The notes under the pieces were generated by a model. The model ran no database searches. It saw nothing but the letters and a program-made list of their open reading frames with translations, and was not told the origin of the DNA. This document shows, in pieces, positions 28,346 to 36,447 of a DNA stretch of 37,909 bases. The stretch comes from a virus: positions 1-37,909 of IMG/VR virus record IMGVR_UViG_3300021364_000068; one strand, given 5' to 3'. The translations under genes were made by a program, and so were the position numbers. The first letter of the stretch is position 1. Each line of letters begins with the position of its first letter.

Positions 28346-29419
28346 CTATTCTGGTTCTTTCTCGAATTGAGAAATATCATTTACTTCCTGATCTTCTTCT
28401 ACTACTTGAAAATCAGTTCCACCTAATACCGCTGCCCATTCTTTACCATGATCAGTTTTGTATTTTTTTAATTCATTTGGATCATCATTGATAAAACCAT
28501 GTGGGGTCATTACAATTCTTCCTCTTGTAGTAACACCATTAATATGGTTTTTATCAATTTGTAAGTTAGTTCTTTTAGCAAATTCAACCTGCTTACCATC
28601 TTTAATTGCTTTAATTTTAGATGTACCAGCAGACATAATATTACCAAATGTAACTACAAATGTTGAATCAAACCACATTGCATAACCACCCTTATTCATT
28701 AATTTAGGTTTACCCATAGGTGATTCTGGTTTTAATGTCCAAACTTTATTAACACATACTAATGTATTAGTAAAGGGTGAAGATTCTTTTCTGGATAATG
28801 TAATTTTTTGATTAACATTATTCCCAAATTGAGTTGACATAGCACCTGCATTCCATTCATTATTATTTTTATTGGATTTAAGTGACATTTCACAAGGCAC
28901 AGAACCAATACTATCCCATAAGAATAGTAAATCATAAGGTAAATTACCTTTTTTCTGTTCATCCATTAAATCTAAAATAAATGTTGCTACATCTTCAATT
29001 GAATTAATTGTTTCACGATCAACATAAATAAAATTACCACTATAATCAGTAATTTCTCCATTTTCATCTCGTTCAACATTAATATCTAATCCCATTTGAA
29101 TAGCATGTTCCCAATTCCATTTCATCTCAGTGATGATGAAGACTGGCAGTACCCCATTATTTTGAGCGGATACTGCAGCTTCGATCATTGCTGTTGTTTT
29201 ACCAGTGTCAGAATGACCTCTAAGTAAAACAATATGACCCATAGGAATTCCAGGTACGGAAGTAACATCACTAAAGGCCGGTGAAAGGGGGATCCATTCT
29301 TGATCCTTAAACTTAATATTTTTATCTAAACCTTTTTTAGATTTAAATTTAGATAAATCAAAGTTTGCTTTTATTTCAGCAGACACTGCTGCTGATAATG
29401 ATTTGCTTTTTCTTGGCAT
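28346..29419 (-). CDS. uvsX: UvsX/RecA-like recombinase
   Basis: 357 residues. It drives strand exchange and recombination-dependent replication. Walker A is GHSDTGKTT (68-76) and Walker B LLFLWDSIGS. The L1/L2-region residues follow (NEWNAGAMSTQFGNNVNQKI), and the NGVTTRGRIVMTPHGF tail resembles the T4 UvsX C-domain. T4 UvsX is 390 residues. The Glu after Walker A (FIITEMKWNW) is the expected catalytic acid. It is 2 bases downstream of the gp32-like gene, matching the functional pairing of UvsX with SSB. Confidence 0.93.
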   Translation of the reverse strand: MPRKSKSLSAAVSAEIKANFDLSKFKSKKGLDKNIKFKDQEWIPLSPAFSDVTSVPGIPMGHIVLLRGHSDTGKTTAMIEAAVSAQNNGVLPVFIITEMKWNWEHAIQMGLDINVERDENGEITDYSGNFIYVDRETINSIEDVATFILDLMDEQKKGNLPYDLLFLWDSIGSVPCEMSLKSNKNNNEWNAGAMSTQFGNNVNQKITLSRKESSPFTNTLVCVNKVWTLKPESPMGKPKLMNKGGYAMWFDSTFVVTFGNIMSAGTSKIKAIKDGKQVEFAKRTNLQIDKNHINGVTTRGRIVMTPHGFINDDPNELKKYKTDHGKEWAAVLGGTDFQVVEEDQEVNDISQFEKEPE

Positions 29420-29421
29420 AA

Positions 29422-30270
29422 TTAAAATGGTAAATCGTCAACTTTTTCCTTCTTATCATCAAACAAACTATCAAACTCATCAGTTTTATTTTGTTTTACT
29501 TTAGAAGTATCTAAGCTAAAATTTGATGAGTTATTTTGATGTGTATCTGAATCGAAATCAGAAGCTGGTTCAGAAATAATATCTCCTTCTTCAGCAGCAT
29601 CTTCAGGTGCTAACCATTTTTCTAGGGCAACTTTCATTTCATCAAAGGTGTAACGCTTAAATAATTCTTCAGGATTAGGTTGTTCCTTTAACCAAGTTTC
29701 TACAGTAGTAGAATCTTCACTAAGTGGTGAAGTCTTTAATCTAACACGTACTGATGATTTATTATAAGGAGTACCAGTTGACTCAGGTCCTACAGTTTCT
29801 ACTGTTAGATCTCGTCCCCCAGCTACATCTGTATAATCTCCAATTTCTTCATCTACAGCAAGTGCCAATAATTCTTCATAAACTTGTTTACCAAATTGCC
29901 ATAATCTAACACCTTTATCTTCTTCACCTCTAACAACTACAGGTACAAAGATTCTAGTTTTAGCATCAAGCTTTTTAGCTAGAATATAATTTTCTTTATT
30001 ATATTCTTCTCTAAGTTTTTGAGCAAATAAATAAATAGGGTCTTTTTCACCGAAATTAAGTGGTGAAATCATAACCTTGTTTGTGATCCCATAATAGAAT
30101 TTTAATTCTTTAAATGGGTTTTTAGAATCAAACGCAGATGGTACAATTCTAACTTGTTGTTTACCTACAGTTGGCCTCCAAAAAATCTTTGTATAATCTG
30201 TTTTTTGTCCGCTTGACTGTGGTTTTTGTTGGAGTCCGTCCAACTTCTGTTTAAGTAATGATAAATCCAT
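29422..30270 (-). CDS. 32: Single-stranded DNA-binding protein, gp32-like
   Basis: 282 residues. An OB-fold region resembling marine T4-type gp32 is seen: IFWRPTVGKQQVRIVPSA, KELKFYYGI, RIFVPVVVRGEEDKGVRLWQFGKQVYEEL. Basic residues dominate the core, and the C-terminal ~80 residues are acidic (DFDSDTHQNNSSNF...). The T4 zinc finger (His-Cys3) is absent. The last residues, KVDDLPF, resemble the DDDIPF tip of bacterial SSB rather than the T4 gp32 tail. Predicted promoter P4 lies 30-59 bases upstream, consistent with high expression. Confidence 0.88.
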   Translation of the reverse strand: MDLSLLKQKLDGLQQKPQSSGQKTDYTKIFWRPTVGKQQVRIVPSAFDSKNPFKELKFYYGITNKVMISPLNFGEKDPIYLFAQKLREEYNKENYILAKKLDAKTRIFVPVVVRGEEDKGVRLWQFGKQVYEELLALAVDEEIGDYTDVAGGRDLTVETVGPESTGTPYNKSSVRVRLKTSPLSEDSTTVETWLKEQPNPEELFKRYTFDEMKVALEKWLAPEDAAEEGDIISEPASDFDSDTHQNNSSNFSLDTSKVKQNKTDEFDSLFDDKKEKVDDLPF

Positions 30271-30299
30271 AATTTATAACTAATTTTAAATGTAACTCT

Positions 30300-30329
30300 A
30301 ATATACGAACCAAAATTTGGGGAGCCAAA
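30300..30329 (-). promoter_or_regulatory. Predicted promoter P4 (TTTG-N20-TATATT) for gp32-uvsX-helicase-nrd operon
   Basis: On the minus strand TTTG (30326-30329) is followed after 20 bases by TTCG-TATATT (30300-30305). The gp32 ATG is at 30270. This is the only gap of note between 32.1 and 23.2 kb, so the element probably serves the replication and nrd genes down to the terminator at 22851. Confidence 0.62.
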
Positions 30330-30794
30330 CTATAGTTCAATAATTTTAAAAATTTTTGTATTAAGCTGATTTAGCTCATTATGCTGGGTAAGTAAAATGC
30401 AATTTCTATAATGTTGCCAATCGACTTGAAATTTAGTATCTACTACCCCACCATTAAGCTTTTTAATTAATTCATTTAAAGCATTAATAGTGTATAAAGT
30501 ATTCGATTCTTTTTTTCTATGTACCAAAATGGTATTTTCAGGAATCGAACCTACATTAGCTTGTTCAACATTGTAAGTAACAACATACTCATCTTTACCA
30601 ACTATTTCTAAAACGAAAAGTTTATTGTAAATTATATTGTATTTGGTTGTTATACTCTCTATCAGTGAGTCTAGACCTTCTAAATCCGTGAAGGTGCAAA
30701 AAAGTTTATTATTCAAGTCGCCTAAATTTATTTCCGTTATAACATCGTAATTCGTGTTATACGTATTAAGCGGTTTTTCCAAAGTTGTAATCAT
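30330..30794 (-). CDS. Hypothetical protein, 154 residues
   Basis: I do not recognise a family. It is a soluble, mixed alpha/beta protein with alternating strands (KLFVLEIVGKDEYVVTYNV; NTILVHRKKESNTLYTI) and an amphipathic helix (ALNELIKKLNGG). A WQHYRNCILL segment near the C-terminus is the only aromatic-rich patch. The start overlaps the upstream polymerase-like gene by 29 bases, so a slightly later start is possible. It lies between the family A polymerase-like gene and gp32 and is probably translated with the former; a replication accessory role is a guess. Confidence 0.6.
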   Translation of the reverse strand: MITTLEKPLNTYNTNYDVITEINLGDLNNKLFCTFTDLEGLDSLIESITTKYNIIYNKLFVLEIVGKDEYVVTYNVEQANVGSIPENTILVHRKKESNTLYTINALNELIKKLNGGVVDTKFQVDWQHYRNCILLTQHNELNQLNTKIFKIIEL

Positions 30795-32043
30795 AACCTT
30801 CTATTTCTTTTATATTTAATTTATATTTTTTGAAAATTTTTCTAATATTTTCTAATAATTCGGATTCATTTTCATCGTAATCGAATAAAAAAGAATCATA
30901 TGTGTATAAAACCAATTTTGTTTTATATCCCCTCAACATACAAAAAATATCCCACAATATCAAAATATTTTGAGACGTTTCTAAATTTTGAAGTACATAA
31001 TTAAACAATTTTTGTGGCTTCATATCACCCAAACCTTCCTTCGTATATACAAAGTTTGAAATCGGGCATTTTATAAATCCTTTATCATTAAATTCATTCC
31101 AGGTGTTTTTTATAAACCCAGATACTCTTTTAAAGAATTCAAGTTCTTTGTAGTTTTCGAAAACCCCTCCATAGAGCTGTTTAAAAGTAAGCTCCTTCGA
31201 TTTTTTATAATCCACTTTATATAAGGAAGCAAAATGAGAGTGAATATCACTAGTGGGGAAATTATAATTAACGAGGCGAGCAGCCAAACTAGGATGGTAA
31301 GCAGAAATATCAATTTCCACAAATTTAGTATTACGAGGAATAAAACTTTTCCTAGATCCATTTTCTTTATTAAGCGCGGCATAATTTACATTTTTAAATT
31401 TATTTGACGGTCTAGTTGTTGTTGTTTTTAAGTTGTACTGAGTGTGTATGTATTCACTGTCAATGGGATGGAAATATCCTTCGAAGGTAGGAATATGTAC
31501 TCGTATTCCACTTCGCTCGATAGCGTTGAATACCACTGAGGTTTTACTGTTATAGAATTCATAATATTCATCTTTTTCTTTGTTTATATTGTCTTTTAGA
31601 TCTCCCCAAATCATTTCACATAATTCATAATGCTTTACAATAGGGATAATTTTATTTAACTCCGGATTATCACCATGTTGTCTATAGTATAATTCATGAG
31701 TTTGTGTTGTAGGTCGTATATACGTAGTAGGTGGTACATTAATGTCATAGAGCTCTTTTAGGCAAAAATAATGTAATATTTCCTTTTTATCTCTACAATA
31801 TAGCTTATCAAACTTATTTAGTATTTCGTTTATACACGTATTTGCTCCATTGAATGTTTCACTATGGTCAACACATAACATAAACCCTTTACTTGCTAAT
31901 AATGGTCTAATATACACCAAAGACACACTATTTTGTGTTGGATGTAATTTATCGTTAAATGGAATTATTTCAATGAATGCTTCTTTATAACCACTATTGT
32001 AAAAACCATTTAACTGCTCTTCATTTTCAATAAGCCAGTACAT
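30766..32043 (-). CDS. Family A DNA polymerase-like protein, compact
   Basis: 425 residues. The palm motifs of PolA enzymes can be aligned: TTTTRPSN (207-214, equivalent to TxTGRLSS), KNVNYAAL and GSRKSFIPR, motif A FVEIDISAYHPSLAARL (Asp245), motif B KELTFKQLYGG (284-293), and motif C TYDSFLF (Asp383), where HDE has become YDS. Both catalytic Asp residues are kept. The N-terminal ~180 residues should be a 3'-5' exonuclease, but the DxE of Exo I is not seen (EAFIEIIPF). The phage also has a split family B polymerase, so this may be a repair, translesion or primer-processing enzyme. It follows predicted promoter P5. Confidence 0.72.
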   Translation of the reverse strand: MYWLIENEEQLNGFYNSGYKEAFIEIIPFNDKLHPTQNSVSLVYIRPLLASKGFMLCVDHSETFNGANTCINEILNKFDKLYCRDKKEILHYFCLKELYDINVPPTTYIRPTTQTHELYYRQHGDNPELNKIIPIVKHYELCEMIWGDLKDNINKEKDEYYEFYNSKTSVVFNAIERSGIRVHIPTFEGYFHPIDSEYIHTQYNLKTTTTRPSNKFKNVNYAALNKENGSRKSFIPRNTKFVEIDISAYHPSLAARLVNYNFPTSDIHSHFASLYKVDYKKSKELTFKQLYGGVFENYKELEFFKRVSGFIKNTWNEFNDKGFIKCPISNFVYTKEGLGDMKPQKLFNYVLQNLETSQNILILWDIFCMLRGYKTKLVLYTYDSFLFDYDENESELLENIRKIFKKYKLNIKEIEGYDYNFGKTA

Positions 32044-32058
32044 AAAACCTTTTTCGCT

Positions 32059-32088
32059 AATATAAGAACCTTTATTTGCCCCTCCAAT
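32059..32088 (-). promoter_or_regulatory. Predicted promoter P5 (ATTG-N20-TATATT)
   Basis: On the minus strand ATTG (32085-32088) is followed after 20 bases by TCT-TATATT (32059-32064). It overlaps the end of the 219-residue tail gene and lies 15 bases before the ATG of the family A polymerase-like gene, at the junction of the tail and replication regions. Confidence 0.55.
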
Positions 32089-32731
32089 ATTTACTAAACT
32101 TCCCTTTAAAAGATTGAGTAAAACCTATAAGATGTTCTCTTTGTTCAGTTAAGGATACTATTCCTTTATTACTAAGATATACTTCTTCTTCTTTTCCTGT
32201 TAAGTCCCAAACAATGCTAATTGGGGTGTATAGATTAGATTGAACTTCTTCATTTTTTTCAGAGAACAATTTATATTCACTTCTAGAAATTTCTATAAAT
32301 TTATTTTCATTCCCTTTTTTTACAAAAAATCTTTCAAATTCTCCATTTTCATAGTCTTTATCTGTTGGGATTGTTATAGATTGGATTGGTGGTCTTGGGG
32401 CATCACCTCTATCTAACTCAAGATTTTTTGCCTTATAATAATCAACATCAATAATGTACATATTAGAACTTACTGGTTCAGAATCCTTTAATTCTATAAA
32501 TGAAGTTTTATTATCTTTTAGATTTGGTGTGATTGATGATACTTCAGTAACTGAAGGAGCTAATGCTACTAAAGGAGTATTAGGTTTATCTTCAGGGTTT
32601 CTTCCTGTAAAAAATTCACCATCTGAAGTTTTGAAATAGTATCCTTCATAATCATTTTTAGAATTAAAAGGAGTAAATTCCCCTCCAGAGGTATATAAAT
32701 CAGTTAATATTTGAGATTTAGGATAATACAT
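32072..32731 (-). CDS. Probable virion-associated protein, 219 residues
   Basis: The N-terminus TSGGEFTPFNSKNDYEGYYF and the repeat-like DGEFFTGRNPED resemble short Gly-Glu-Phe/Tyr-Gly motifs common in structural genes of marine myoviruses; I cannot assign a named T4 counterpart. The middle is rich in Pro, Ser and Thr, and the C-terminus is basic (FKGKFSKYWRGK). It is encoded directly after the 1136-residue baseplate protein (adjacent stop and start) and is the last gene of the tail block. Its function is probably a baseplate accessory, inferred from position. Confidence 0.6.
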   Translation of the reverse strand: MYYPKSQILTDLYTSGGEFTPFNSKNDYEGYYFKTSDGEFFTGRNPEDKPNTPLVALAPSVTEVSSITPNLKDNKTSFIELKDSEPVSSNMYIIDVDYYKAKNLELDRGDAPRPPIQSITIPTDKDYENGEFERFFVKKGNENKFIEISRSEYKLFSEKNEEVQSNLYTPISIVWDLTGKEEEVYLSNKGIVSLTEQREHLIGFTQSFKGKFSKYWRGK

Positions 32732-35700
32732 CTATGTTAATTTTACGTTTTTACCATCATCACCTCTCATACTTTCTAAAGAACCATATTTAGTAATAGC
32801 ATTTTCCACTGCTGTTTCTATTGAAAATGGATATTCAAAATGTACACTATCAGTATAATTTGAAAAATTACCCCCCCAAATTAACCCATGTTTTGAAGCT
32901 AATTTATCTATTCCATGGTTTATCCATGAAATTCTTTCTGCTTTTCTTAATACCGAACCATCAGGGGTTGTAATGTTTAAGTCTATAGCAGCGTAGTAAT
33001 TATGTTTTGATCTACCAGGATCAGCATTTCTAGAATCTTCTTTTTGTAATTCTATAGATTTTTCAATACTTCTTCCTATAGCATTAATATTCATAACATA
33101 CCCATCCCATTCACTAACAAATTCCCCTAGAAATTTTGAAAATGGTTCTCTAGCATCTATATTTAAAAATTCAGGAATTTTTGTTTTAGCATTTCCAGAA
33201 TACCCTTTTCCTTTATAATAAACCCAAGTAGCAGTAGATTTACCTGGAGGTAGAGGGTGTGGGCCTCTTCTTATTACTGGTAAAAGTTCACCTCCAGAAT
33301 TTTCTTTAATTCTTGTAATTAATTCTTTTCTATCTTCGGGGGACATTTTAGATGGTTTTACATTTGGGATAGATAAAGTATCTAAATCAGTTTCCCAAGT
33401 ATTATCTTGTATTTTGTGATCTACTTTTTGAATTAAAAATTTAAGAGCTTTAGGATAATTTTGGGGTAAAAATGTGTTATTAATATTTAATTTATTGTAA
33501 ATTTTAATCCCAGAAATTCCTTCTAATGTTAAATTAAACCCAACAGGAATAAATCCTATAGTATTTGATGGGCTTCTTTGATCTTGATTTTTTTCCCTAT
33601 CATAAGCAATTTGTTTGATTGTACTAATATAAGCTTTATAAGAAGCTTTTCCTCTTTTAATAACTTCTTCATCAAAGAAAGGATAAACTGCGTTTTTAGG
33701 TGGGATTGGATCAAGTTTTACTTCTTCTACTACATATTTAACCAAAAATCCCTCACTTTTTGGTACTGATTTTCTTATTTTTATGTCTGATTGACCCCCA
33801 AATGCCTGGATTAGGTAAAAGGCATAGTTTTCTTGTTTAAGATTAACTAAATCATTTGATGTTACTATATTTTTATTTGCTTGAAGATATTCAAACTCTT
33901 CTTCTTGTTTTTCTATATATTGTCTAATAGATACATCTCTATATTTAATAGCAGTTTCACTAGTAATATGTCTTCTTTTATTTTTATAATATGAGTCTTT
34001 ATAATATGGGGAAGGAATAGGATCATATGAATTATTTGTTACTACTGGGGTGGGAAGTCCAATTCCTACTGATCTAAATCCTTGAAAATCATAGTCAGGA
34101 AGAGCCCAAGTTGAGTTTTCATCAAACCATTCAATATACCCTTTAATTCTTTTTTCTTTAGCTTCTTTTTCTTTTTGGGATTGAGTTTTAGGACCTGTTT
34201 GTTTTTCGGTAGGGTCTACTATTTTAGGGGCAAATCTATCTCTTAATCCCTGATTCCAATATGAAAAAGCTGTTCCATCTTCTTTTGTAGAAGAACCACC
34301 AGCTGTAGTTCCTATACTAATCATTGAAGCTAAATCTGGGGTAATTTGGGTTTTAAAAGAAATATCTTTAACAAAATTAGATTGTTTTTTAGCACTATTA
34401 TACCCATATACTTCTAAATCAACAATATCAGTAGCTTTATTTTCTCCAACTTCTAAAAATCCTGGAATAGGGTTTTGATCTATAATAGTAATTACTTTAT
34501 CATCTTTTAAAATAGGTTCTAAATTATTTACCCCACCTAAAGCAACATTAATACCATCACATAGTTTTTGGAAAAATTTAAAAATAGTTACTTTACCATC
34601 ACTACCACTACTGTTTAAACATTTACTTACAAAATCATAATTTATGTATAAATTCATTAATTTCCCATAAATTACTCCTTCATCATTAACATCTACATAA
34701 GTTCTTAGACTATTTAAATATGAGGGTTGATTTATTCCTTTTATCCCAAACCCATCAGCATCTCCTAAATCACCTAAAACATATTTAAAAACACAAATTC
34801 GAGGATCTAAAGAAATTTGATTTGGGTAATAACTTATAATATTACCATCATCACTTCTTTCTATAGATAACATTGAAGAAATTTTATCTCCACATTGTTC
34901 AATACCAGGAATTACATTATTTTCGAATACTTTTAATAATTCTCCTAATCTAATAAAATAAGAATATTGTAATTGGGCTTTAACTGTTTTAGCAAAACTG
35001 TCAATACCTTTTTGTTTTGCATTTCCTTGCCCTGATTTTGTTGCTGCATCTAGAAAATCAAAATAATTGTCACCATCCCATAATTCTTTATTATCATTTT
35101 CATATATGGTTTGAAACAAATATTTACCTATTATATTGTTTTGAGAAGCTTTTACTAAAGGAGATTCTAATAAATTTTTATCAACTTTATCCTCTATAGT
35201 AGATTTAATACTTTTTATATCAAAATCATTTATAGGTGAATTTGCTGAAAAAGATTCTACTACATCCCCAACAGTAACTAATTTTAAATCAATATCGTAA
35301 CTACCATCAGCATTAAAAGTCCAAGTAAAATTTACTACTTTACCAAAAAATCCATCGTAATTACCTTCATATTTTTCTCTGTACTCTTCTATAGTACTCA
35401 ACATTGTAAGTTGGTTATAACAATCTTGAGTAAACCAAACATCTTCAATTATTGTGTTTCCAGTTTCCTTAAAAGCTCCTGAATTACTAATATATTTGTC
35501 ATTACCCCATTCAAGCATCATAGTAAATCCAATTCTTAAATAAAGAAGTTCTAAAATGGCAAATTGAAATTTATTATAACATTTTATTTGAATATTTGCT
35601 TCTTTAATAGAACCTCTATTTAATGATTTAGTAGTCATAGAGGTAATACCAGGCATAGGTTGTTGACCAAAGTCAGGTCCTCCTAATCCATATACTTTAC

Positions 35701-36142
35701 TAAAATTCCAAATACTTTGGTTTTTGCTATATCCTGATCTAGATGTGTATCCTAACCCTTTACCAACTCTTTGGAAATTATCTCCACCAAATTCAGGGTT
35801 ACCTTCATTATCATAACTTTCATTTTCTACTGCTCTATTTAAAAATGAGGTACCATTAAATAAAATTGTTTTTTCGGCTAAGTTTGTTCCTTTAAGTTGT
35901 GATAATATTTCATCATCTCCTAAAATCTCTTGTAGTCTAGTAAAACCATCAAATCCACTATCTTCTTCAACTATGAATTGCATACCAGAAGCTAGTTTTA
36001 CCCAAGCTGTTTTATTATTTAAATATTGGAGTTGTTCAGGAGTACGTTTAGAATCATAACCTGAGTATTGATCAGCTTGCCTTCTAGCTATCTGATTAAA
36101 TACATAACTTTCAAATTCTTCTCCTACTATATTACCTTTCAT
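32732..36142 (-). CDS. Baseplate hub-like protein with C-terminal M15 peptidase
   Basis: 1136 residues. Residues ~1-900 resemble a large marine-myovirus baseplate protein (MPGITSMTTKSLNRGSIKEA; LRIGFTMMLEWGNDKY). The last ~150 residues form a VanY/endolysin-type M15 zinc peptidase: SKHNYYAAIDLN gives His1047 and Asp1054 (H-x6-D), and the late motif DSVHFEY gives Asp1098 and His1101. M15 enzymes cut peptidoglycan peptides, so the virion probably uses it to open the cell wall during DNA entry, playing the part of the T4 gp5 lysozyme. A segment before the peptidase (PLPPGKSTATWVYYKGKG) is a Pro/Gly linker. It lies 2 bases after the LysM-type gene. Confidence 0.82.
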   Translation of the reverse strand: MKGNIVGEEFESYVFNQIARRQADQYSGYDSKRTPEQLQYLNNKTAWVKLASGMQFIVEEDSGFDGFTRLQEILGDDEILSQLKGTNLAEKTILFNGTSFLNRAVENESYDNEGNPEFGGDNFQRVGKGLGYTSRSGYSKNQSIWNFSKVYGLGGPDFGQQPMPGITSMTTKSLNRGSIKEANIQIKCYNKFQFAILELLYLRIGFTMMLEWGNDKYISNSGAFKETGNTIIEDVWFTQDCYNQLTMLSTIEEYREKYEGNYDGFFGKVVNFTWTFNADGSYDIDLKLVTVGDVVESFSANSPINDFDIKSIKSTIEDKVDKNLLESPLVKASQNNIIGKYLFQTIYENDNKELWDGDNYFDFLDAATKSGQGNAKQKGIDSFAKTVKAQLQYSYFIRLGELLKVFENNVIPGIEQCGDKISSMLSIERSDDGNIISYYPNQISLDPRICVFKYVLGDLGDADGFGIKGINQPSYLNSLRTYVDVNDEGVIYGKLMNLYINYDFVSKCLNSSGSDGKVTIFKFFQKLCDGINVALGGVNNLEPILKDDKVITIIDQNPIPGFLEVGENKATDIVDLEVYGYNSAKKQSNFVKDISFKTQITPDLASMISIGTTAGGSSTKEDGTAFSYWNQGLRDRFAPKIVDPTEKQTGPKTQSQKEKEAKEKRIKGYIEWFDENSTWALPDYDFQGFRSVGIGLPTPVVTNNSYDPIPSPYYKDSYYKNKRRHITSETAIKYRDVSIRQYIEKQEEEFEYLQANKNIVTSNDLVNLKQENYAFYLIQAFGGQSDIKIRKSVPKSEGFLVKYVVEEVKLDPIPPKNAVYPFFDEEVIKRGKASYKAYISTIKQIAYDREKNQDQRSPSNTIGFIPVGFNLTLEGISGIKIYNKLNINNTFLPQNYPKALKFLIQKVDHKIQDNTWETDLDTLSIPNVKPSKMSPEDRKELITRIKENSGGELLPVIRRGPHPLPPGKSTATWVYYKGKGYSGNAKTKIPEFLNIDAREPFSKFLGEFVSEWDGYVMNINAIGRSIEKSIELQKEDSRNADPGRSKHNYYAAIDLNITTPDGSVLRKAERISWINHGIDKLASKHGLIWGGNFSNYTDSVHFEYPFSIETAVENAITKYGSLESMRGDDGKNVKLT

Positions 36143-36144
36143 AA

Positions 36145-36447
36145 CTACCTTCCATTTAATGCTTTAAATTGAGAAATCACTGATCCTATATCTTGTGGGA
36201 TTCTAATTTGTCTGCCTTCTGGAATGTAATAAGAATTTTGGGGTAAATCACTGTTTGCCATAGAAATTATCCACCATAAAGAAGAATCACTATAATATTG
36301 TTCAGCAAGTAAATCAAATCTATCTCCTTGTGTAGTGTAAACATAAATATCTCCTAAAGATAGAGGAATTCTTGGGTACTTAGTAGTACCGTAATAATTT
36401 CTATTTTTAGAATCTTTTAATATTTTTGTTTCTTGATATCTTTTCAT
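36145..36447 (-). CDS. LysM-type baseplate protein, gp53-like
   Basis: 100 residues. The central segment GDRFDLLAEQYYSDSSLWWIISMAN and the following IPEGRQIRIPQD form a LysM-like tail fold seen in T4 gp53 and in phage tail-assembly proteins of the X/LysM type. It would join the baseplate wedges or hub. It shares one base with the stop of the upstream tail protein gene and is followed 2 bases later by the hub-peptidase gene. The named equivalence to gp53 is a best guess from fold and size. Confidence 0.7.
   Translation of the reverse strand: MKRYQETKILKDSKNRNYYGTTKYPRIPLSLGDIYVYTTQGDRFDLLAEQYYSDSSLWWIISMANSDLPQNSYYIPEGRQIRIPQDIGSVISQFKALNGR

Noticed and set aside
27298-28380. Exonuclease start at 28380
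   Set aside because: It would overlap uvsX by 35 bases; the ATG at 28338 leaves a 7-base gap and begins right before the family core.
30306-30320. Palindrome CCAAAATTTGG upstream of gp32 as a terminator
   Set aside because: There is no T tract and it falls between the boxes of predicted promoter P4; at most it is an operator.
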